The position numbers and the translations under genes are program-made. This document shows positions 56,163-64,000 of a stretch of 64,000 nt of DNA, in pieces. The DNA is from Actinomycetes bacterium (GTDB lineage: Bacteria; Actinomycetota; Actinomycetes; Streptosporangiales; Streptosporangiaceae), in assembly GCA_021793235.1 (NCBI GenBank), contig JAJYTD010000010.1:1-64000 (forward strand), in the 5' to 3' direction. Position 1 is the stretch's first letter; each line of letters begins with the position of its first letter. A model generated the notes under the pieces. It was given only the letters and a program-made list of their open reading frames with translations, was not told the origin of the DNA and made no database searches.

Positions 56163-57026
56163 ATGATCATCTCCAACGAGTTCACCATTCCCCGGCCCGT
56201 CGACGAGGCGTGGCATATCCTCACCGACATCGAGGGCATCGCCCCGTGCATGCCCGGAGCGCAGCTGAAAGAAGTCGAGGGCGACACCTACCGCGGCCTG
56301 GTGAAGGTGAAGATCGGCCCCATCACCGCCAAGTTCTCCGGGCAGGCCGACTTCGTCGAGCGCGACGACACGAATTACCGCGCGGTCGTGGAGGCCCGCG
56401 GCAAGGAGGCCACCGGCAAGGGCATGGCGTCGGCCACGGTCACGGCTCAGCTCACTGAGCAGGGTCCCGACACCACGCGCGTCAACGTGGAGGCCGACCT
56501 GACGATCTCCGGCAAGATCGCCCAGTTCGGCCGCAGCGCGGTCACCGACGTCAGCACCAAACTGATCGGTCAGTTCACCGAACGCCTGGAGGACAAGCTC
56601 CAGGAGGAGGGCACGGCGGAACCCGAACCGGCGGGGGGTTCCGCCGAAGAAGGGGCGGAGGGCTCCGCCGAAGCGGAAGGGGCGGCCGAGGCCGCGTCGG
56701 TCGCCGAACCGGAGCCGGACACCGCGTCCGCGACCGACACAGGGGCCGCGGAGAGCGCAGCGAAGGCCCCAGACCCAGCGGCGGCTCCGGACGCGAAAGT
56801 CGCTCCCGCGACCGCAGGGGGAACCGGAGCCGATACCGCAGCGGCACCGGTCGCTCAGGAGACACAGGAGACGCAGGCCACGACTCGCAGGGTGATCGAC
56901 TCGCCCGAACCCGAGGCCGTGGACATCCTGCGCACCACCGGTGGCGCCACCATGGCCAAACTCCTGATTCCGGTGGTCGTCGTCATCGCCATCGTCGTCA
57001 TCGTGGCGGTGGCCCTGTTCGGCTAG
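56163..57026 (+). CDS. coxG: CoxG, SRPBCC protein with C-terminal membrane anchor
   Basis: 287 aa. The SRPBCC fold occupies about 1-145 (FTIPRPVDEAWHILTDIEGIAPCMPG onward), as in CoxG. Residues about 155-245 are Ala/Glu/Pro-rich, and a TM helix (about 263-285, LLIPVVVVIAIVVIVAVALF) ends the protein. CoxG is thought to recruit CODH to the membrane. Ten bases separate it from coxF. A terminator follows. Confidence 0.9.
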   Translation: MIISNEFTIPRPVDEAWHILTDIEGIAPCMPGAQLKEVEGDTYRGLVKVKIGPITAKFSGQADFVERDDTNYRAVVEARGKEATGKGMASATVTAQLTEQGPDTTRVNVEADLTISGKIAQFGRSAVTDVSTKLIGQFTERLEDKLQEEGTAEPEPAGGSAEEGAEGSAEAEGAAEAASVAEPEPDTASATDTGAAESAAKAPDPAAAPDAKVAPATAGGTGADTAAAPVAQETQETQATTRRVIDSPEPEAVDILRTTGGATMAKLLIPVVVVIAIVVIVAVALFG

Positions 57027-57046
57027 GCTCTCCCTTCTCCGCGCGG

Positions 57047-57092
57047 CGGCCGTGCGGTTCTGCCCCTCCAGGCGGTGAGAACCGCGCGGCCG
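57047..57092 (+). terminator. Terminator after the cox genes
   Basis: CGGCCGTGCGGTTC (57047-57060) pairs with GAACCGCGCGGCCG (57079-57092), one mismatch, 18-nt loop. It lies 20 bp after the coxG stop. Confidence 0.7.
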
Positions 57093-57356
57093 TCAGCGGT
57101 CCGCGGCCAACACGGCGGATCCGCCCCGTGGTACCGGCAGGTTGACGGAGCCGCGGCCGCCCCGAGCTGAACCCGAACGGCGGAACAGACAGGTCCCGAG
57201 GCAGGTTTTCCCACATTGGGGCAGGCTGTTTCAGACGGCCATAACTCTGTGTGCCAATGTGTATTCGTTTGGTGTTTTCCTTGGTCGGGTACGCACTCGG
57301 GCGGACGACCGGCAGGGCATCCGGCCGTTCGCATCCCGAGGTGAAAGGCGCGGACC
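57093..57356. other. Intergenic before the flavoprotein gene
   Basis: 264 bp. An AT-richer patch at 57225-57285 may be the promoter. No other feature was recognised. Confidence 0.3.
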
Positions 57357-58895
57357 ATGGTGCACGAGGGCACGCCACCGGCCGGAGAAAAGATCGGCCC
57401 AGGAGACCGCCGCTACACGGCGCTCAGCCGTGGCTTCAACCCCCGATGGGTCGCCGAGCCCGAATACATCAGGCTTGTCAGCAGCGGTGAGGAGGTGAAG
57501 AACGCCCTCGCTGCCGCGGTCGCCGAGACTCCGAAGAAACCAGAACGCTCCCGCATCACGGTGCGCTCTGGCGGCCACTGCTACGAGAATTTCGTCTGCT
57601 CCCCCGACGTCCGGGTGATCATCGACGTCTCCCTCATGAACGGCATCCACTACGACCCGGCCATGCAGGCGGTCTGCGTCGAGGCCGGTGCCACCAACCG
57701 CGACATCGAAGAGCGATTGGTGGGCAAGCTCGGTCTGGCGCTGCCCGGCGGCTCGTGTCCGACCGTCGGAGCCGGGGGCCACATTCCTGGCGGCGGCTTC
57801 GGCCTGCTCTCCCGGCAGTTCGGGCTCACGGTCGACTACCTGCACGCGGTGGAGGTAGCGGTCGTCACCGACAAGCGCGAGGTTGAGCTGGTCACGGCCA
57901 CGGCCGACGATACCGGAGACCGTAAAGACCTGTGGTGGGCCCACACGGGCGGCGGCGGGGGCAACTTCGGCATCGCCACCCGGTTCTGGTTCCGCGGCCT
58001 GCCCGCGGCCCCCGCCGAGGTCATCCGCGCCGAGGTCGGGTGGAAATGGGCGGACATGGGCAAGGATGATTTCCACAAGCTGGTGGACAACTTCGGCCGC
58101 TTCTTCGAGGAGCACCGCGGTCAGAGCGGCGACGCCTACGCCGCCCTCTTCGGCATCCTCCAGCTGACCCACAGCAGCAAGGAGCAGATCGGCCTGATCA
58201 CCCAGATCGACGCTGCCGTCCCCGACGCCGAAAGGCGGGTGGCGGAGTTCATCGACAAGGTCGGCCACGGTGTCGGCCCCCGGCCGCTGCACATGGCCGA
58301 AGGGCACGGTGAGCACGCCTCTATTGTCAACTCGAAGGACCCCGTGGCCGTGCCCTGGCACAGGGTCGCAGAGCGGACCGGCGTGGCGACCAACGACAGG
58401 GCCGGCAAGTACAAGTCGGCCTACATGCTCACGCGGCTCCCCACCAAGCAGGTCGACGCCGTGTGGCGGGGACTGACCGAAAACGCGCAGAAACCACGCG
58501 ATGCGCTGGTACAGATCGACTCCTACGGCTCCAAGATCAATGAGAAATCCGCCGACGCCACCGCTATGGCCCAGCGCAGCTCGATCATGAAGCTGCAGCA
58601 CCAGGCCTACTGGCCGATCAAGGAGGGCGGCACCGACCACCTGCGCTGGATTCGCGAGCTCTACCAGGACATGTACCGGGACACGGGCGGGGTTCCGGTG
58701 TCCAACGCGGTCACCGACGGCTGCTACATCAACTATCCCGATGTGGACGTCCGTGACAAGAAGTGGAACACCTCCGGTGTGTCGTGGTCGACGCTCTACT
58801 ACGGCGCCAACTACCCCCGGCTGCAACGGGCCAAGAAGCGCTGGGACCCGCACAACATCTTCCACCACCGGGAATCCATCGGATCGGGCGACTGA
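57357..58895 (+). CDS. FAD-linked oxidase, BBE/VAO type, probably bicovalent flavin
   Basis: 512 aa. The FAD domain has VRSGGHCYE with His74 and GGSCPTVGAGGHIPGGGFG with Cys134, the pair that bind FAD covalently in GOOX-type enzymes and berberine-bridge oxidases. The C-terminal BBE motif reads WSTLYYGANYPRLQRAKKRW then DPHNIFHH. Substrates of this family are sugars, alkaloids or polyketides; which applies is not visible. No signal peptide, so intracellular. ATG 57357 with AAAGG upstream. Confidence 0.85.
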   Translation: MVHEGTPPAGEKIGPGDRRYTALSRGFNPRWVAEPEYIRLVSSGEEVKNALAAAVAETPKKPERSRITVRSGGHCYENFVCSPDVRVIIDVSLMNGIHYDPAMQAVCVEAGATNRDIEERLVGKLGLALPGGSCPTVGAGGHIPGGGFGLLSRQFGLTVDYLHAVEVAVVTDKREVELVTATADDTGDRKDLWWAHTGGGGGNFGIATRFWFRGLPAAPAEVIRAEVGWKWADMGKDDFHKLVDNFGRFFEEHRGQSGDAYAALFGILQLTHSSKEQIGLITQIDAAVPDAERRVAEFIDKVGHGVGPRPLHMAEGHGEHASIVNSKDPVAVPWHRVAERTGVATNDRAGKYKSAYMLTRLPTKQVDAVWRGLTENAQKPRDALVQIDSYGSKINEKSADATAMAQRSSIMKLQHQAYWPIKEGGTDHLRWIRELYQDMYRDTGGVPVSNAVTDGCYINYPDVDVRDKKWNTSGVSWSTLYYGANYPRLQRAKKRWDPHNIFHHRESIGSGD

Positions 58896-58896
58896 G

Positions 58897-58952
58897 CCCG
58901 CGCGGCATGGCGCGCCAGCGCCATGCCGCGCGGGAAGGCCGTGAACTTTTTT
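58897..58952 (+). terminator. Terminator after the flavoprotein gene
   Basis: A perfect 17-bp stem CCCGCGCGGCATGGCGC / GCGCCATGCCGCGCGGG with loop GCCA. T-run at 58947-58952. Confidence 0.85.
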
Positions 58953-58990
58953 CCGAGTCCTCGCTCCAGGACCGCAAAAAGTCCACGGCC
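58938..58990. terminator. Second, bidirectional hairpin
   Basis: GGCCGTG-a-ACTTTTT (from 58938) pairs with AAAAAGT-c-CACGGCC (to 58990) across a 23-nt loop. A/T runs at both sides suit termination from either strand, here also for the minus-strand reductase gene. Confidence 0.6.
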
Positions 58991-59023
58991 GGTGCAGCGA
59001 TGTCGATGGCGGGCGGGTGCCCG

Positions 59024-59671
59024 TTAAGCCCGGGCGAGGATCTTCAGGGAGGTGTCCCAGTTGAAGTTCTCGTGTTCGGAGTCGGCCTGCAGCCTCATCA
59101 GCAGGAGCTGGAAACTTTCGAGCTCGCGCGCGCGGCGCAGAGGGCCGACGTCGATGGGCTGCATGCCCGCGTCCGTCACGAAGTCGGCGACCGCCTCCTT
59201 GGCCGCTTCGGATTCACCGGCGATGAAGACGTCCAACGGCTCGCCCGCGACCTCGCCTGAAGGCAGGGTCGTGGCAAAGGTCGTGTTGAACGCCTTCACC
59301 ACGTCGGCGCCGTCATCGGCACGCTCGGAGATCGTCTCGGCCGCGGAGGTGCCAGGGGCCACGACCAGTGAGTCGAAGGTCGAGAAGTCGATGGGATTGG
59401 TGATGTCGACAACGGTCCTGCCGGAGAGGGCGTCGCCGTACATGGTGACGATTTCTGTGGCGGCGTCGTAGGGCACCGCCAGTATGACGATGTCTCCGGT
59501 GGGCGGGTCGCCGATGGCCCCTCCCTCGACACCGGTCCCCAGATTGGCGGCGAAGTCCCGGGCCTTCTCCGGGTCCCGGTCGAGGACCTGCATGGTGCGC
59601 CCCGCCGCTTTGGCGCGGACACCGAGTCCGTTCGCCATGTTGCCGGTGCCGATGATCGTGATGTCGGCCAT
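59024..59671 (-). CDS. NADPH-dependent F420 reductase-like protein
   Basis: 215 aa. The start DITIIGTGNMANGLGVRAKAAG is an NADP-binding Rossmann loop; then VVILAVPYDAATEIV-like and VVDITNPIDF segments are as in F420H2:NADP oxidoreductases. It could swap electrons between NADP and cofactor F420. Alternatives in the same superfamily exist. ATG 59671 has AAGGA upstream; the longer frame from 59998 is not supported. Confidence 0.75.
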   Translation of the reverse strand: MADITIIGTGNMANGLGVRAKAAGRTMQVLDRDPEKARDFAANLGTGVEGGAIGDPPTGDIVILAVPYDAATEIVTMYGDALSGRTVVDITNPIDFSTFDSLVVAPGTSAAETISERADDGADVVKAFNTTFATTLPSGEVAGEPLDVFIAGESEAAKEAVADFVTDAGMQPIDVGPLRRARELESFQLLLMRLQADSEHENFNWDTSLKILARA

Positions 59672-60015
59672 GGTGGTCCTTTGTATCGAGAGTTCATCGC
59701 CGGAGCCACTATCCCCAGACCTGTGGATCAATCCACCGGAACGCCGCTCTGGCATGGATTCTTGTTGCCGAGGTTTTCTCGTCCCTTTGACTCGGGGAGC
59801 CCGCACCCTCACACCGTGCGCCTTCCGGATGTATCCCGGGCTCTGTCCGGGGCTTCGGCCAAGCGGAAAAAAATCGGTTTCCCCGGCCGTTGCCGTCGGC
59901 GATAATCCCCGCCCGGGGCAGCCGATCAGAGGACGCCTGGCCGTGTGCCCCTGTGCCCCTGTGCCCCTGTGCCGCCGTGCGGCGCGGACCGCGTACACAT
60001 GACGAGAGCGATGGT
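59672..60015. other. Divergent intergenic region with a tandem repeat
   Basis: 344 bp between the F420-reductase-like gene and the acetyltransferase. Both promoters should be here. The right part has the repeat at 59944-59972. No gene was recognised. Confidence 0.4.
59944..59972 (+). repeat. Tandem 8-bp repeat (tgtgcccc)
   Basis: Three complete TGTGCCCC units and a partial fourth, 44 bp upstream of the acetyltransferase start. Such a repeat could vary in number and alter promoter spacing. Confidence 0.75.
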
Positions 60016-60687
60016 ATGCCTGCTGAGATCCCCGACCCGAACACGGTGCACCCGATGCCCGAACACCACCGGGTCGTGCTGCTCAAACCACTGGTGACCG
60101 ACCCCCGGATCCAGGTGGGCGAGTACACCTACTACGACGACCCCGACAACGCCGAGCTCTTCGAGCAGCGCAACGTGCTTTATGCCTACGGTCCGGAGAA
60201 GCTCGTCATCGGCAGGTACTGTGCCCTGGCCACTGGAACCCGCTTCATCATGGCCGGCGCCAACCACCCCAACGTGGGGGTCTCGACCTTCCCTTTCACC
60301 ATCTTCGGCGGCGAGTGGGCCGAACGCACCCTCGACATCCTGACAGGGCTGTCCACCCGCGGCGACACCATCGTCGGCAACGACGTGTGGTTCGGCTACG
60401 GTGCGCTGGTCATGCCCGGTGTGCGGATCGGCGACGGCGCGATCATCGCGGCCGGCTCCGTGGTCACCTCCGATGTGGAGCCCTACACCATCGTCGGCGG
60501 CAACCCCGCCCGGCCGGTGAAGCGCCGCTTCGACGATGCCGAAATCGAGCGCCTACTGCGCGCCGCCTGGTGGGACTGGCCGGTGGAACTCGTCACCGAA
60601 CACGTGCGCACCATCATGGCGGGAAGTCCCGCCCAGATCGAGGCCGTCGCCGCCGAGCACGGCCTGTTCACCCGAGAGGACGGCTGA
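60016..60687 (+). CDS. Vat/CatB-like hexapeptide acetyltransferase
   Basis: 223 aa. A left-handed beta-helix protein: LVIGRYCALATGTRFIMAGANHP (about 59-81, with the catalytic His), FPFTIFGGEW, and the hexapeptide strands DTIVGNDVWFGYGALVMPGV, IGDGAIIAAGSVVTSDV, IVGGNPARPVKRR. This is the xenobiotic acyltransferase (CatB/Vat) family, which acetylate chloramphenicol or streptogramin A; many are of unknown substrate, so resistance should not be assumed. ATG 60016. Confidence 0.85.
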   Translation: MPAEIPDPNTVHPMPEHHRVVLLKPLVTDPRIQVGEYTYYDDPDNAELFEQRNVLYAYGPEKLVIGRYCALATGTRFIMAGANHPNVGVSTFPFTIFGGEWAERTLDILTGLSTRGDTIVGNDVWFGYGALVMPGVRIGDGAIIAAGSVVTSDVEPYTIVGGNPARPVKRRFDDAEIERLLRAAWWDWPVELVTEHVRTIMAGSPAQIEAVAAEHGLFTREDG

Positions 60688-60816
60688 TGCGGGAGTTCCC
60701 CGTCTCCGGCGTCCCCTACGCGCCACCACCGGCCCGGACGGCGCGGGGTGGGTGGCGCTGGAGATCGGTGGGCTCGCCCGGGGCGGTGTCTCCTGACGGA
60801 CCGCTTCGGCAGCGGG

Positions 60817-62307
60817 CTATTGGAGGACCGGCTCCTCTTCTCCGCTGTCCGCTTCCTCGTCTTCTCCGGTGCAGTTCGGGCGTGAGGCGGTCCGGGCGCC
60901 GCTGGACACGGTCGACCCGTCAGCGGCGCTCGCGGTGACCGACCACGTGACGGCGGTGTCCAGAGGGAGCCCGCCCGCGCTGGCGTACCAATTGCCCGGT
61001 GCGTTGCCCGGCTCCATGGAGATCTGCTGGGAGCCGGATGCGCTGCTGACGGAGAGCGTGACCGCGGACACCGCGCCCTGGACCTGCGCCGAGACCAGCA
61101 GGGTCCACGTGTTCACACAACCCGGCGGGGTGGTGTCCTGCCCGCTCGCCCCGGTGACGGCCAGCGAAGGCCCCCCGGGCTCCTGCTGGTTCTGGGGCTG
61201 GTCGTCCTCCGCCGGGACGTCCGGAGACGGCTCCGTCGCGGCGGCCGAGGTCGCTTCCGGTGTCGCCGCACCGCCCGTGGGAGGCGGCTTCGGGGAGGAG
61301 GTCTGTCCGGGTACGGTCGACTCCCGCGAAACGACCGTGTCCTTTGCCGTATCCTCCTCGCCGCCCGTGAGCGGTATCAGCAGCCAGCCGAACACAGCGA
61401 GGACCAGCAGCCCGACCGCCGCGGCCAGCACGAGCCGTGACGTGGCGCCCGGGGCGGAGGCGGACCCGCTCTGGTCGGGGAATCCGTCAAAACGGTAGGG
61501 GCCGGCCTGGTCGGTGACCTCGGCGTGGTGGCCGACCAGGTCCGGATCGAAGGCGTTGTCGAGCAACTGTTCGTGCAGGAAGACGGGAGCCGACGCGATG
61601 GGTATCGCGCTCAGCAGCGACGAGGGGGCGACCAGCGCGGCCCGTCGTTCCTCGCACCGTACGCATTTTGACAGATGGCGGTTGATCCGCTTGCGCCACA
61701 GGGGAGTGAACTCGCCATTCCAGGTCTCCAGCAGTGCCCGTAGTTCCGCGCAATCCCTGCCGCGTGTGCGTGCGACCAGCAGCGCGCCCAGTGCGCGCTT
61801 GAGCTGGGCGCGTGCCGTGGACGCCACCGCATTGGCCTGTTTGACACCGACACCGAGCACGGCGGCCAGCCCGGGGCCGTCGAGCCGGTGCCGCAGTGTC
61901 AAGTGGATGACCTCGTACTCACGCGGGTTGAGCCCGGCCATCGCCGCGTGCACGAGGTCGCGCACCTCTGCACGGTGGACGCCGGTCTCCGGCGGATCCA
62001 GGGTCTCGTCGCTCATCTCCACGTCCGCATCCAGCGGCGTGTACCTGTTACGGACACGCAGGGCTCGATGGCACTGGGAACGGGCGATGGCATACAGCCA
62101 GGACCGCAGAGCGTCGGGGTCGCGCAGCTGGGTGATGCGCTCACGGGCGATCAGGAAGACATCGTGCACGGTGTCGGCGGCCGCTTCCGGGTCGCTGAGT
62201 AATCGCAGACAGTAGTCGTACAGGCGGTCGGCGTATGTGCGGTAGGCCTGGCTCAGCCCGTCCCGCTCGCCTGCGGCGATCGCGTGCACGATGTCTGCGT
62301 CGCGCAT
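60817..62307 (-). CDS. Membrane-tethered ECF sigma factor with zinc finger and exported domain
   Basis: 496 aa. Region 2 at about 17-85 (YADRLYDYCLRLLSDPEAAADTVHDVFLIA), region 4 at about 120-175 (LNPREYEVIHLTLRHRLDGPGL, then GVGVKQANAVASTARAQLKR). A zinc-binding anti-sigma segment follows: NRHLSKCVRCEERR (His211, Cys215, Cys218). TM at about 291-313. Outside: a Pro/Thr/Glu linker (315-390), then a beta-rich domain with two Cys (PPGCVNTWTLLVSA ... SRPNCTGE). Same plan as the fusion at 23531. It shares an upstream motif with it, and the LPXTG gene lies further upstream on the same strand. Confidence 0.85.
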   Translation of the reverse strand: MRDADIVHAIAAGERDGLSQAYRTYADRLYDYCLRLLSDPEAAADTVHDVFLIARERITQLRDPDALRSWLYAIARSQCHRALRVRNRYTPLDADVEMSDETLDPPETGVHRAEVRDLVHAAMAGLNPREYEVIHLTLRHRLDGPGLAAVLGVGVKQANAVASTARAQLKRALGALLVARTRGRDCAELRALLETWNGEFTPLWRKRINRHLSKCVRCEERRAALVAPSSLLSAIPIASAPVFLHEQLLDNAFDPDLVGHHAEVTDQAGPYRFDGFPDQSGSASAPGATSRLVLAAAVGLLVLAVFGWLLIPLTGGEEDTAKDTVVSRESTVPGQTSSPKPPPTGGAATPEATSAAATEPSPDVPAEDDQPQNQQEPGGPSLAVTGASGQDTTPPGCVNTWTLLVSAQVQGAVSAVTLSVSSASGSQQISMEPGNAPGNWYASAGGLPLDTAVTWSVTASAADGSTVSSGARTASRPNCTGEDEEADSGEEEPVLQ

Positions 62308-62353
62308 CGTCAGAGCCTAACTCTGCTGCTGTGCCCGGCACAGCCCCGATATC

Positions 62354-62370
62354 TGTAACGGGGCGGCTAC
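62354..62370 (-). promoter_or_regulatory. Motif upstream of the second tethered sigma gene
   Basis: Minus-strand GTAGCCGCCCCGTTACA, 47 bp before the ATG. It differs in three of 17 positions from GTAACCGCCGTGTTACA upstream of the other tethered sigma gene. Confidence 0.4.
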
Positions 62371-62408
62371 CCGCCCCGCGTGCTCTCGGCTTCTGCCATC
62401 GCTGTCCC

Positions 62409-63143
62409 TCAAGGGGCGTCCACGTGGTGTTCGCCGTCTCGGCCGCGTCGGCGGAGCAGTAGCAGCGCGCCGCCGGCCGCGGTGAGCGCCGTACCGCCCG
62501 CGACGAGCAGTGCCAGACCGGGACCGGTCACCGGCAGACCGGACTTGCCGCTGTTGTCGGCCGTGGACGTGTCGGGAGTTGTGGGTTCGTCCTCAGGGAT
62601 GGTGGAGGTGGACGGAGCGCAGTCCTCGGAGACGCGGGTCATCGGGCACTCCGGTTCGGGGACCTCATCGGGCTCTGTGGGGCACTCGACCTGTCCTTCG
62701 ACCGGGGTGCAACTCTGGGGATCGCTCTCGGGGGAGGGCTCTTCGCCGGGATCTGGGCAGTACACATGGTCGTTGTGGAAGTAGCATCCGTCGCCGAAGT
62801 CCGCCCACTCGTCCTCGGGGCCGCACGGGGTTTCGGTGGTGCAGCCGTCCATCGGCGGCTCCTCTGCCTCCCCGTCCGGCTCGTCGGCTTCACTTGCCTC
62901 GCAGCCGCCGACATAAGCGCACCTGTCACCGCGGTCGGACGGCTCCGGCGACGCGAGAGAGGACGGCGCGGCCTCCTCCGGAAGCTTTGAAGCGTCGGAA
63001 CCGTAGGAGACGGCGTCAATGGCCGTGGGGCTGAGTTCGGTGATCTCGGCCGCTGCGGGCGAGGCCGTGGCCGACAGGGCGAACCCGGCACTGGCCGCCA
63101 GTACCGCGGTGGCCAGGAAGCGGGGGAGGGTGGTGGGGGACAT
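62409..63143 (-). CDS. LPXTG-type cell-wall-anchored Cys-rich protein
   Basis: 244 aa. Signal peptide 1-32 (LATAVLAASAGFALSATASPAAA). The mature part is acidic and Cys/Pro-rich (DRCAYVGGCEAS, DGCTTETPCGPE, DGCYFHNDHVYCPDP). The C-terminus has LPVTG (203-207), a TM helix and RRRGRD, the sortase sorting signal, so it should be bound to peptidoglycan. ATG 63143 with GGAG eight bases upstream. The sigma gene follows on the same strand 101 bp later. Confidence 0.85.
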   Translation of the reverse strand: MSPTTLPRFLATAVLAASAGFALSATASPAAAEITELSPTAIDAVSYGSDASKLPEEAAPSSLASPEPSDRGDRCAYVGGCEASEADEPDGEAEEPPMDGCTTETPCGPEDEWADFGDGCYFHNDHVYCPDPGEEPSPESDPQSCTPVEGQVECPTEPDEVPEPECPMTRVSEDCAPSTSTIPEDEPTTPDTSTADNSGKSGLPVTGPGLALLVAGGTALTAAGGALLLLRRRGRDGEHHVDAP

Positions 63144-63254
63144 GGCAGCGGCTCCTTCGCGGTTCGGCGCTTTTCGCGCGTTCACCGGGTAAGAGCCGCG
63201 GCCCCTGCCAGGGACAACGATTTTTTCCGGGTTTTCGCGGCAGAATTTCTCCGG

Positions 63255-63284
63255 GCGGTCGGTGCGCGGCTCCGCACCGACCGC
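63255..63284 (-). terminator. Hairpin after the MFS gene
   Basis: GCGGTCGGTGCG (63255-63266) pairs exactly with CGCACCGACCGC (63273-63284), loop CGGCTC. It lies 42 bp past the MFS stop. No T-run. Confidence 0.65.
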
Positions 63285-63326
63285 AAGGGCCGGCGAATAC
63301 CCGAAGCGGGAGAAGTACCGTTCTGC

Positions 63327-64000
63327 TCAGCGGCTCGGCCCGACACGGTTGGGCCTGCTCGCGGTCACCAGCGCCGCCGCGGCCAGCAGAGTCCCGCAGA
63401 GCGCGTACAGCAGCGTTTCGAAACCCAGCCCGAGTTGGCTGGTGAGCGGCCCGATGCTGGCCCCGGCGAAGAGCATGAAGCCGTTGAGCGCGATCCCCGC
63501 GGCGCGCGACTCCTCCGCACGGTCGCCGAAGAGCGAGATCATGGCGGGCACCGCCGTGGCGATACCCGCCACAAAGACGATGCTGGTGCCGATCAGCGCC
63601 CACAGTGATCCGCTGGCAAGCGATTCACCCGCGGCGCCGAGCGCGGCGAGGACGAACCCCGCGATCGCCATCCGTGTGGCGCCGAAGCGCCCTATCAGTG
63701 CGCCGGAGAACGGCGCGACCAGCATCCCGGGCAGCGCGGCGAGGCGTACCCAGATGATGTCTGTTTCGTGGAGCCCGAAAAGGGTCTGCAGGTGCGGTCC
63801 GAGCGCGGAGTACATGGCGACGAAAGCCAGGAGCGTGCTCAGGTGCGCCACACACAGCAGCGCGATCTCTCGGCGCGTGACAAGACGGCCCATCTGCCGG
63901 AACCGTTCGCCCAGTGTTCCCGATACCGGTTCCCGGGGTGGCTCCCGCAGCAGAGCCGCCATGGCCAGCGCGATGGCGGCGATGGCCGGTGCGGCCAGCC
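63327..64000 (-). CDS. MFS transporter, C-terminal half (partial at window edge)
   Basis: About 224 residues are in view, running on beyond 64000. Six TM helices can be counted (IALLCVAHLSTLLAFVAMYSAL; LAALPGMLVAPFSGALIGRFG; MAIAGFVLAALGAAGE; LIGTSIVFVAGIATAVPAMISLFG; ALNGFMLFAGASIGPL; LLYALCGTLLAAAALV). The loop before them (RFRQMGRLVTRREIA) is the MFS central loop. It looks like a drug-efflux type (DHA) by the GRFG loop. Substrate unknown. Confidence 0.85.
   Translation of the reverse strand, partial: LAAPAIAAIALAMAALLREPPREPVSGTLGERFRQMGRLVTRREIALLCVAHLSTLLAFVAMYSALGPHLQTLFGLHETDIIWVRLAALPGMLVAPFSGALIGRFGATRMAIAGFVLAALGAAGESLASGSLWALIGTSIVFVAGIATAVPAMISLFGDRAEESRAAGIALNGFMLFAGASIGPLTSQLGLGFETLLYALCGTLLAAAALVTASRPNRVGPSR

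Noticed and set aside
60016-60687. Naming the acetyltransferase as an antibiotic resistance gene
   Set aside because: The family includes many members of unknown substrate and no resistance cluster is nearby.
60687-60816. Possible short gene after the acetyltransferase (MREFPVSG...)
   Set aside because: Very short and basic; the readable pieces switch frame, so at most a fragment.

Overview
The window is high-GC DNA of an actinobacterium. The codon use, the frequent GTG/TTG starts, the cobalamin-controlled ribonucleotide reductase, the Gram-positive Tad pilus locus, the DUF3151 gene and the purA-purD-purB-purC order suggest a filamentous actinomycete, perhaps Nocardiopsaceae or a relative. 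The family-level placement is an inference. No complete insertion sequence, CRISPR array or rRNA gene was seen.

Region 1 (1-4,821) looks accessory. It starts with the end of an IS5-type transposase, then two or three small unknown genes. A divergent three-gene module follows: an HTH-UTRA regulator, facing an S-adenosylhomocysteine-hydrolase-like dehydrogenase coupled to a NUDIX hydrolase, with a 13-bp operator-like direct repeat between them. A frameshifted beta-helix remnant comes next, and the region ends at the 3' side of a tRNA-Ser(GCT), a typical integration point.

Region 2 (4,890-31,850) is mostly chromosomal core. It holds a SigE-type ECF sigma factor, a Cys-rich protein paired with a MauE-like membrane protein, a lipoprotein, an HisC-type aminotransferase, a regulator and a MurA homologue. 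A purine/glycolysis run on the minus strand (fba, DUF3151, purA, purD, purB, purC) is interrupted by a VapBC-like toxin-antitoxin pair. Then come a RodZ-C-like protein, pyrE, cutA, an ECF sigma fused to its own zinc-finger/TM/Gly-Asn repeat tail, a NYN-domain nuclease-like protein with a TPR-like partner, and nrdAB under a B12 riboswitch. NrdB has Phe in place of the radical Tyr, and Glu as first metal ligand, as in class Ic (Mn/Fe) enzymes.

Region 3 (32,309-43,180) is a compact Tad/Flp-type secretion or pilus operon: lipoprotein, PKD-like exported protein, SAF/CpaB-like protein, TadZ-like, TadA, TadB, TadC, Flp-like pilin, two TadE-like, one TadG-like. It ends with a 1,015-residue membrane protein that joins an OmpA-like domain to a SARP-type BTAD domain. 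A perfect 18-bp terminator closes it.

Region 4 (43,626-64,000) is accessory and metabolic. It has three secreted proteins (one beta/gamma-crystallin-like, two paralogues resembling beta-pore-forming folds), PutP and BCCT transporters, and a LysR regulator divergent from a form I carbon monoxide dehydrogenase cluster (coxM-S-L-F-G). After these come a bicovalent-flavin oxidase, an F420-dependent-reductase-like protein, a Vat/CatB-like acetyltransferase, a second membrane-tethered ECF sigma factor, an LPXTG cell-wall protein and the C-terminal half of an MFS transporter. The two tethered sigma genes share a 17-bp upstream motif (14/17 identical), a candidate autoregulated promoter or operator.
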